Made by a program: the position numbers and the translations under genes
Notes under the pieces: generated by a model
What the model was told of the DNA's origin: nothing
What the model saw: only the letters and a program-made list of their open reading frames with translations
Databases searched by the model: none
In this document: positions 7,541-10,445 of the stretch, piece by piece
Numbering within the stretch: position 1 is the first letter of the stretch
Layout: the number at the start of each line of letters is the position of its first letter
Origin: DATLAN01 sp035527455
GTDB taxonomy: Bacteria > Planctomycetota > Planctomycetia > Pirellulales > Thermoguttaceae
Length of the DNA: 10,445 bases
Reading direction: 5' to 3'
Assembly: GCA_035527455.1 (NCBI GenBank)
Contig: DATLAN010000208.1
Location: 1 to 10,445, forward strand

Positions 7541-8556
7541 ACTGTGTTTGCTCCTATGTCAAGGTACTTGGCGAGTGTTCCTTCCGTCGTTACTATCCTC
7601 CGGCCTTTTTCAAGGCATGATTCAGACGTACTCAGCCAGTGCACGTCCTCGGCCGAATACTCCCAATACCACTCGCCGGCCGTGGCAGCGTGGCCGCTGG
7701 CCACGGGCATCGCCCAGGGCACGTCGGGGAAGTCCGAAGGTTCGTCGGCTTCCTCGCAGTTCCAGAGCACGCTGGTGCCGAGCACGCGATTGTCGGGCGT
7801 CTTCGGGCTCCACGGGTCGCCATACTTCTCCCATGCTTCGTTGAATTCGGTGTGTGCTTCTCGCCCGTAGCGATAATCCGCGCCGGCCCAGTAGCCCAAC
7901 CAGGCGTCCCCCGTCGCGTCGATGAAGATCGGTGCCCGGAAGCGGCGGATGATTCCCGTGGTTACCTCGCGGGCCTCCACGCTGGCGATTCCGTCGGCGT
8001 GTCCGTTGGGATAGGGGAGCGTGTCGATGGTTTTCAGAAGCTCCTCGCATTTCCCGGATATGCCGAGCGTGTGGACGCGAACTTCTTCGCTGCAGTTGCC
8101 CCCGAACAGGGGACGGTCCTGGATCAGCGCGACCTTGAGTCCCTTCGACCTGGCCGTGAGTGCGGCGGCGCACCCGGCGATACCGCCGCCGACAATCACA
8201 AGGTCGAATGCCTGCTCCTCGATCTCCTTGTCCGCGCGACCGCCGAGGCACCAGTCTCGCGTTCGCACCCAGACATGCCACCGGCCCGCCCGGGGAATCT
8301 TCACCGTGGTCTTGGCATCGGCCACGGGCTTGCCTATCCCATGTGCCAACAGATAGCAACCGCCCATCTGCTGATAGTGCTGCGTATCGAGCTTCCACCC
8401 GCCCGGCTTGGCAAAGGAGGCGGCCTCGACCAGAATCCCGAAGGTCGACCGCGCAGCCTCTTCCGCTCCCACGATGTAACGGAAGGGAACCATCGAGGTC
8501 AGGCCAACGCCGCCAACGACACGGATAAACGTTCTTCTCTTCATACTCGTGTTCAT
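7537..8556 (-). CDS. Tat-exported FAD-dependent oxidoreductase, probably truncated and internally deleted
   Basis: The protein is 339 residues from the ATG at 8556, preceded by GGAGAG; the frame is open to 8946, but the upstream part has no protein-like character. The N-terminus carries a twin-arginine motif (KRRTFIR, residues 6-12) and a hydrophobic stretch. Residues 39-106 (ILVEAASF...GWKLDTQHYQQMG...RWHVWVRTRDW) match the short carbohydrate-module-like segment at the front of this secreted family. The FAD-binding part follows at once: DLVIVGGGIAG at 118-128, GGNCSEEVR at 152-160, FIDATGDAWLGYWAGADYRYGRE at 211-233, as in PF12831-type oxidoreductases. From memory, intact relatives are far longer. 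Here only about a dozen residues link the first domain to the FAD motif, a segment seems missing between PYPNGHADG and IASVEAREV, and the usual C-terminal half is absent after WYWEYSAEDV. The last 40 residues look unrelated to the family. Either a decaying gene or an assembly artefact is possible. The stop overlaps the GH27 start (ATGA), so it is probably the operon's first cistron. Confidence 0.72.
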   Translation of the reverse strand: MNTSMKRRTFIRVVGGVGLTSMVPFRYIVGAEEAARSTFGILVEAASFAKPGGWKLDTQHYQQMGGCYLLAHGIGKPVADAKTTVKIPRAGRWHVWVRTRDWCLGGRADKEIEEQAFDLVIVGGGIAGCAAALTARSKGLKVALIQDRPLFGGNCSEEVRVHTLGISGKCEELLKTIDTLPYPNGHADGIASVEAREVTTGIIRRFRAPIFIDATGDAWLGYWAGADYRYGREAHTEFNEAWEKYGDPWSPKTPDNRVLGTSVLWNCEEADEPSDFPDVPWAMPVASGHAATAGEWYWEYSAEDVHWLSTSESCLEKGRRIVTTEGTLAKYLDIGANTV

Positions 8557-8633
8557 TCCCTCTCTCCGAGGCAACAAGAACCTCTCCGAGTCCGAAGATA
8601 AACCCGGGTACTTCCCAAGAACTCCATCCGGCC

Positions 8634-8663
8634 ATTCTATCAGCCGACGGGACGCACGTCGAA
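8634..8663 (-). promoter_or_regulatory. Possible promoter of the five-gene minus operon
   Basis: On the minus strand, TTCGAC (8663-8658) lies 18 nt before TAGAAT (8639-8634), which is preceded by TGA, an extended -10 element. The -35 box is poor. The position, about 80 nt before ATG 8556, is right for an operon promoter. This is a weak call resting mainly on the -10. Confidence 0.33.
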
Positions 8664-8927
8664 TTGGGTGAGGACCGACAAAAGGGGACGAAGAGTGGCA
8701 AACGGACACACGCCGAGTCCAGCCACTCCACCAGTGGGCGGGTGTCGGCCAGCCCGCGCAGAACGACCTCTTGCGCGCGGAGGTCCGACACGCCACGGAA
8801 GTTCTGGATTGCGCGAAACCTGAGGTTGTCGTGGAGGCGGTGCGCCGGCGGAAGTGGGAGGCGTGAAGCCGGACAGGAACCTCGGGCAGGATGTAAGAAC
8901 GGCCGGAATCGGCATGGTTCGCACTGT

Positions 8928-8942
8928 AGCCGGAGGCCGGCT
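8928..8942. repeat. Short GC-rich perfect hairpin
   Basis: AGCCGG (8928-8933) and CCGGCT (8937-8942) are perfect inverted arms around a 3-nt loop. There is no T-run on either side. It lies about 50 nt upstream of the fucosidase -35 box and could be a REP-like remnant or a protein-binding site. It does not look like a terminator. Confidence 0.5.
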
Positions 8943-8993
8943 CCAAAGTGTCCTCCCGAAGTGTGTTTTTCCGGCCTTAGGTGCTTCTGCCGG

Positions 8994-9022
8994 TTGACTT
9001 CTCGGCACGGACACCCTATGCT
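8994..9022 (+). promoter_or_regulatory. Sigma70-type promoter of the fucosidase gene
   Basis: TTGACT (8994-8999) and TATGCT (9017-9022) are separated by 17 nt, the optimal spacing; the boxes match the consensus at 5 of 6 and 4 of 6 positions. Transcription would start near 9029, leaving a leader of about 90 nt before ATG 9121. This is the best promoter match I found by eye in the window. Confidence 0.6.
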
Positions 9023-9120
9023 CGAGCACGTCCCGGTCGGGAGAGTTCTTCGGCGCGAGCCGACGCCTGAACCGTTGCCGATCACCAAGACGTTTCTCGA
9101 AGGAAAGGTTGGGTAGCACC

Positions 9121-10445
9121 ATGAGTCCTACGAATGCATTCTCGCCGTTCTTCGTCGCCTTGTTCGTCGCAACAGCCACGCTTGCACAGACCCTCGCGGC
9201 GGGCGAGCCGTCGGCGTCGAGTATCCTGCCGGCCCAACCCGACGCGCTTCAGAAGTGGCAGGAAATGCGTTTCGGGATGTTCATCCACTGGGGACCTGTC
9301 AGCCTTACGGGCCGGGAGATCGGCTGGTCTCGGGGCAAACCAACGCCGCGGGAAGAATACGACAACCTGTACAAGCGATTCAATCCGGCCCAGTTCAGCG
9401 CCGAGGAGTGGGTCTCGTTGGCCAAACAGACCGGCATGAAGTATATGGTACTGACGTCCAAGCACCATGACGGTTTCTGCCTGTGGGACAGTCAGTACAC
9501 CGATTACGATATCGCTTCCACGCCGTTCGGCCGGGACGTGATCAAGGAGCTGACCGACGAGTGCAAACGGCAGGGCATTGCCTTCGGGCCCTACTACTCG
9601 ATCCTCGATTGGTATCAGCCCGACTACGGCGAATCGCGCGGCGTCGGGCCGGGCTACGAACTCGACCGCCAGCCCGACATCCGCAAGCACGTTGACTACG
9701 TGAAGAACCAGCTCCAGGAACTCAACCAGAAATACGGGCCTTTCCACGTCTTCTGGTTCGACGGCGAATGGGAATCGCCATGGACACACGAGATGGGTGT
9801 CGATCTGAATAACTTCTGCCGGCGGCTACAGCCGGACGTGCTGATCAACAACCGGGTCGACAAGGGCCGGCGGGGGATGCACGGGATGTTCCAGCCGGGA
9901 GAGTTTGCCGGCGACTACGGCACGCCCGAGCAGCGCGTGGGCACGTTCGACCGCAGCGTGCCCTGGGAAACCTGCATGACGATCTGCCGCCAGTGGGCCT
10001 GGAAGCCGAACGACGAACTGAAGTCCCTCCAGCAATGCCTGCAGGTCTTGGTGCTGACGGCCGGCGGCGACGGCAATCTGCTCTTGAACGTCGGCCCCAT
10101 GCCCGACGGCCGCATCGAGCCTCGCCAGGCCGACCGGCTGCGAGAGATGGGCGCCTGGTTGCAGGAAAACGGCGAGAGCATCTACGGCACGCGAGGAGGG
10201 CCGTTCGAACCGGGGAAGTGGGGGGCCTCGACCTGCAAGGGCAAGACGATCTACTTGCACGTATTGAACTGGCCGGGAGATCGCCTCACCCTGCCGGGAA
10301 TTCCCGCCAAGATTACCTCGGCACAACTGCTCGGCGGGGGCAGTGCGAGCGTCGAACAATCGGACGACTCGATCCGGGTCGAAGTGTCCCCGGAGAATCG
10401 CGGAGAAATTGACACGGTGGTCGTCTTGCAGGTCGATCGCGACGC
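9121..10445 (+). CDS. Secreted alpha-L-fucosidase, GH29, 3' end beyond the window
   Basis: The frame is open from ATG 9121 to the edge: 441 full codons and no stop. A signal peptide covers about residues 1-26 (SPFFVALFVATATLAQTLAAG). GH29 features are clear: RFGMFIHWGPVSL at 70-82, LTSKHHDGFCLW at 111-122, the TPFGRD segment at 134-139, WYQPDY at 164-169, and FHVFWFDGEW at 208-217 with nucleophile Asp214. LLLNVGPMPDG marks the end of the barrel, followed by a C-terminal beta-sandwich. The acid/base Glu varies within GH29; Glu270 (GDYGTPE) and Glu283 (PWETC) are candidates I cannot choose between. The enzyme releases alpha-L-fucose from glycan ends with retention, here outside the cytoplasm. 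The visible length is close to the family's usual size, so little is likely missing. A purine-rich AAGGAAAGG at 9100-9108 may act as ribosome binding site, though 12 nt from the ATG is rather far. It is divergent from the five-gene minus operon and has its own promoter. Confidence 0.95.
   Translation, partial: MSPTNAFSPFFVALFVATATLAQTLAAGEPSASSILPAQPDALQKWQEMRFGMFIHWGPVSLTGREIGWSRGKPTPREEYDNLYKRFNPAQFSAEEWVSLAKQTGMKYMVLTSKHHDGFCLWDSQYTDYDIASTPFGRDVIKELTDECKRQGIAFGPYYSILDWYQPDYGESRGVGPGYELDRQPDIRKHVDYVKNQLQELNQKYGPFHVFWFDGEWESPWTHEMGVDLNNFCRRLQPDVLINNRVDKGRRGMHGMFQPGEFAGDYGTPEQRVGTFDRSVPWETCMTICRQWAWKPNDELKSLQQCLQVLVLTAGGDGNLLLNVGPMPDGRIEPRQADRLREMGAWLQENGESIYGTRGGPFEPGKWGASTCKGKTIYLHVLNWPGDRLTLPGIPAKITSAQLLGGGSASVEQSDDSIRVEVSPENRGEIDTVVVLQVDRD

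Larger units (their letters stand above)
8557..9120. other. Divergent intergenic region with no recognisable gene
   Basis: This 564-nt stretch separates the divergent oxidoreductase and fucosidase genes. Apart from the two promoter candidates and a small hairpin, I see no gene. Frames on both strands are open for 100-180 codons, but their composition is rich in Arg, Pro and Ser and none matches a family. Part of it (about 8680-8870) reads as moderately protein-like on either strand and could be a gene remnant. A 10-nt match to the spacer repeat (AAAAGGGGAC, 8680-8689) occurs once, without a partner arm. Confidence 0.6.

Noticed and set aside
5669..7870. A 733-codon open frame on the plus strand across the GH27 gene
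   Set aside because: It is a shadow of the GC-rich minus-strand genes. It has no recognisable domain, while the opposite strand encodes unmistakable GH27 motifs.
8557..8946. N-terminal extension of the oxidoreductase to ATG 8946
   Set aside because: The extra 130 residues are Arg/Ser/Pro-rich and not protein-like, and they would bury the Tat signal. ATG 8556 has a good ribosome binding site.
8664..9116. 150-codon plus-strand open frame before the fucosidase
   Set aside because: It is rich in Arg, Ser and Pro, has no family match, and overlaps the fucosidase promoter, so it is most likely a chance frame.
1..10445. tRNA, rRNA, insertion sequence or integrase genes
   Set aside because: I looked for these on both strands and saw no cloverleaf, rRNA-like stretch or transposase domain.

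Overview
The window is GC-rich bacterial DNA that looks like part of a secreted glycan-degradation locus. Every confidently called gene begins with an export signal. Three carry glycoside hydrolase domains: a tandem GH27 protein, a second clan GH-D (GH27/GH36-like) enzyme and a GH29 alpha-L-fucosidase. One encodes a Tat-exported FAD oxidoreductase of a type I associate with planctomycete, verrucomicrobial, lentisphaeral and Bacteroidota polysaccharide loci. The NPCBM module, the Tat motif, the large secreted proteins of no recognised family and the absence of SusC/SusD genes fit a member of the PVC group (Planctomycetota or a relative). This lineage call is an inference.

Layout. Five genes lie on the minus strand and read right to left: the FAD oxidoreductase (8556-7537), the GH27-NPCBM-GH27 protein (7540-4556), the GH-D enzyme (4286-2091), an unrecognised secreted protein (2082-622), and a second unrecognised secreted protein (594 to beyond base 1). 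Junctions are tight: an ATGA overlap at 7537-7540, a stop codon that runs into the next Shine-Dalgarno at 2087-2093, and a 27-nt gap at 595-621. This looks like one operon with translational coupling. It is interrupted once, by a 269-nt spacer (4287-4555) holding a four-armed palindromic repeat. On the plus strand the GH29 fucosidase starts at 9121 and runs off the right edge. It has a good sigma70-type promoter at 8994-9022. The 564-nt divergent region (8557-9120) holds that promoter, a weaker candidate promoter for the minus operon, a small GC hairpin and a stretch with no recognisable gene.

How the genes may work together. Three clan GH-D catalytic domains and one fucosidase suggest exo-removal of alpha-linked galactose-like (or arabinopyranose/GalNAc-like) and fucose residues from a branched glycan outside the cytoplasm. 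No transporter, sulfatase or regulator is visible, so the substrate cannot be named. The two proteins at the left end may bind substrate or anchor the system, but the sequence does not show this.

The points most worth a second look are the double GH27 architecture with an Asp-to-Asn change in the first sugar-binding motif, the four-arm repeat whose arms can pair in two mutually exclusive ways, and the FAD oxidoreductase, which looks internally deleted and truncated although its overlap with the next gene is intact.
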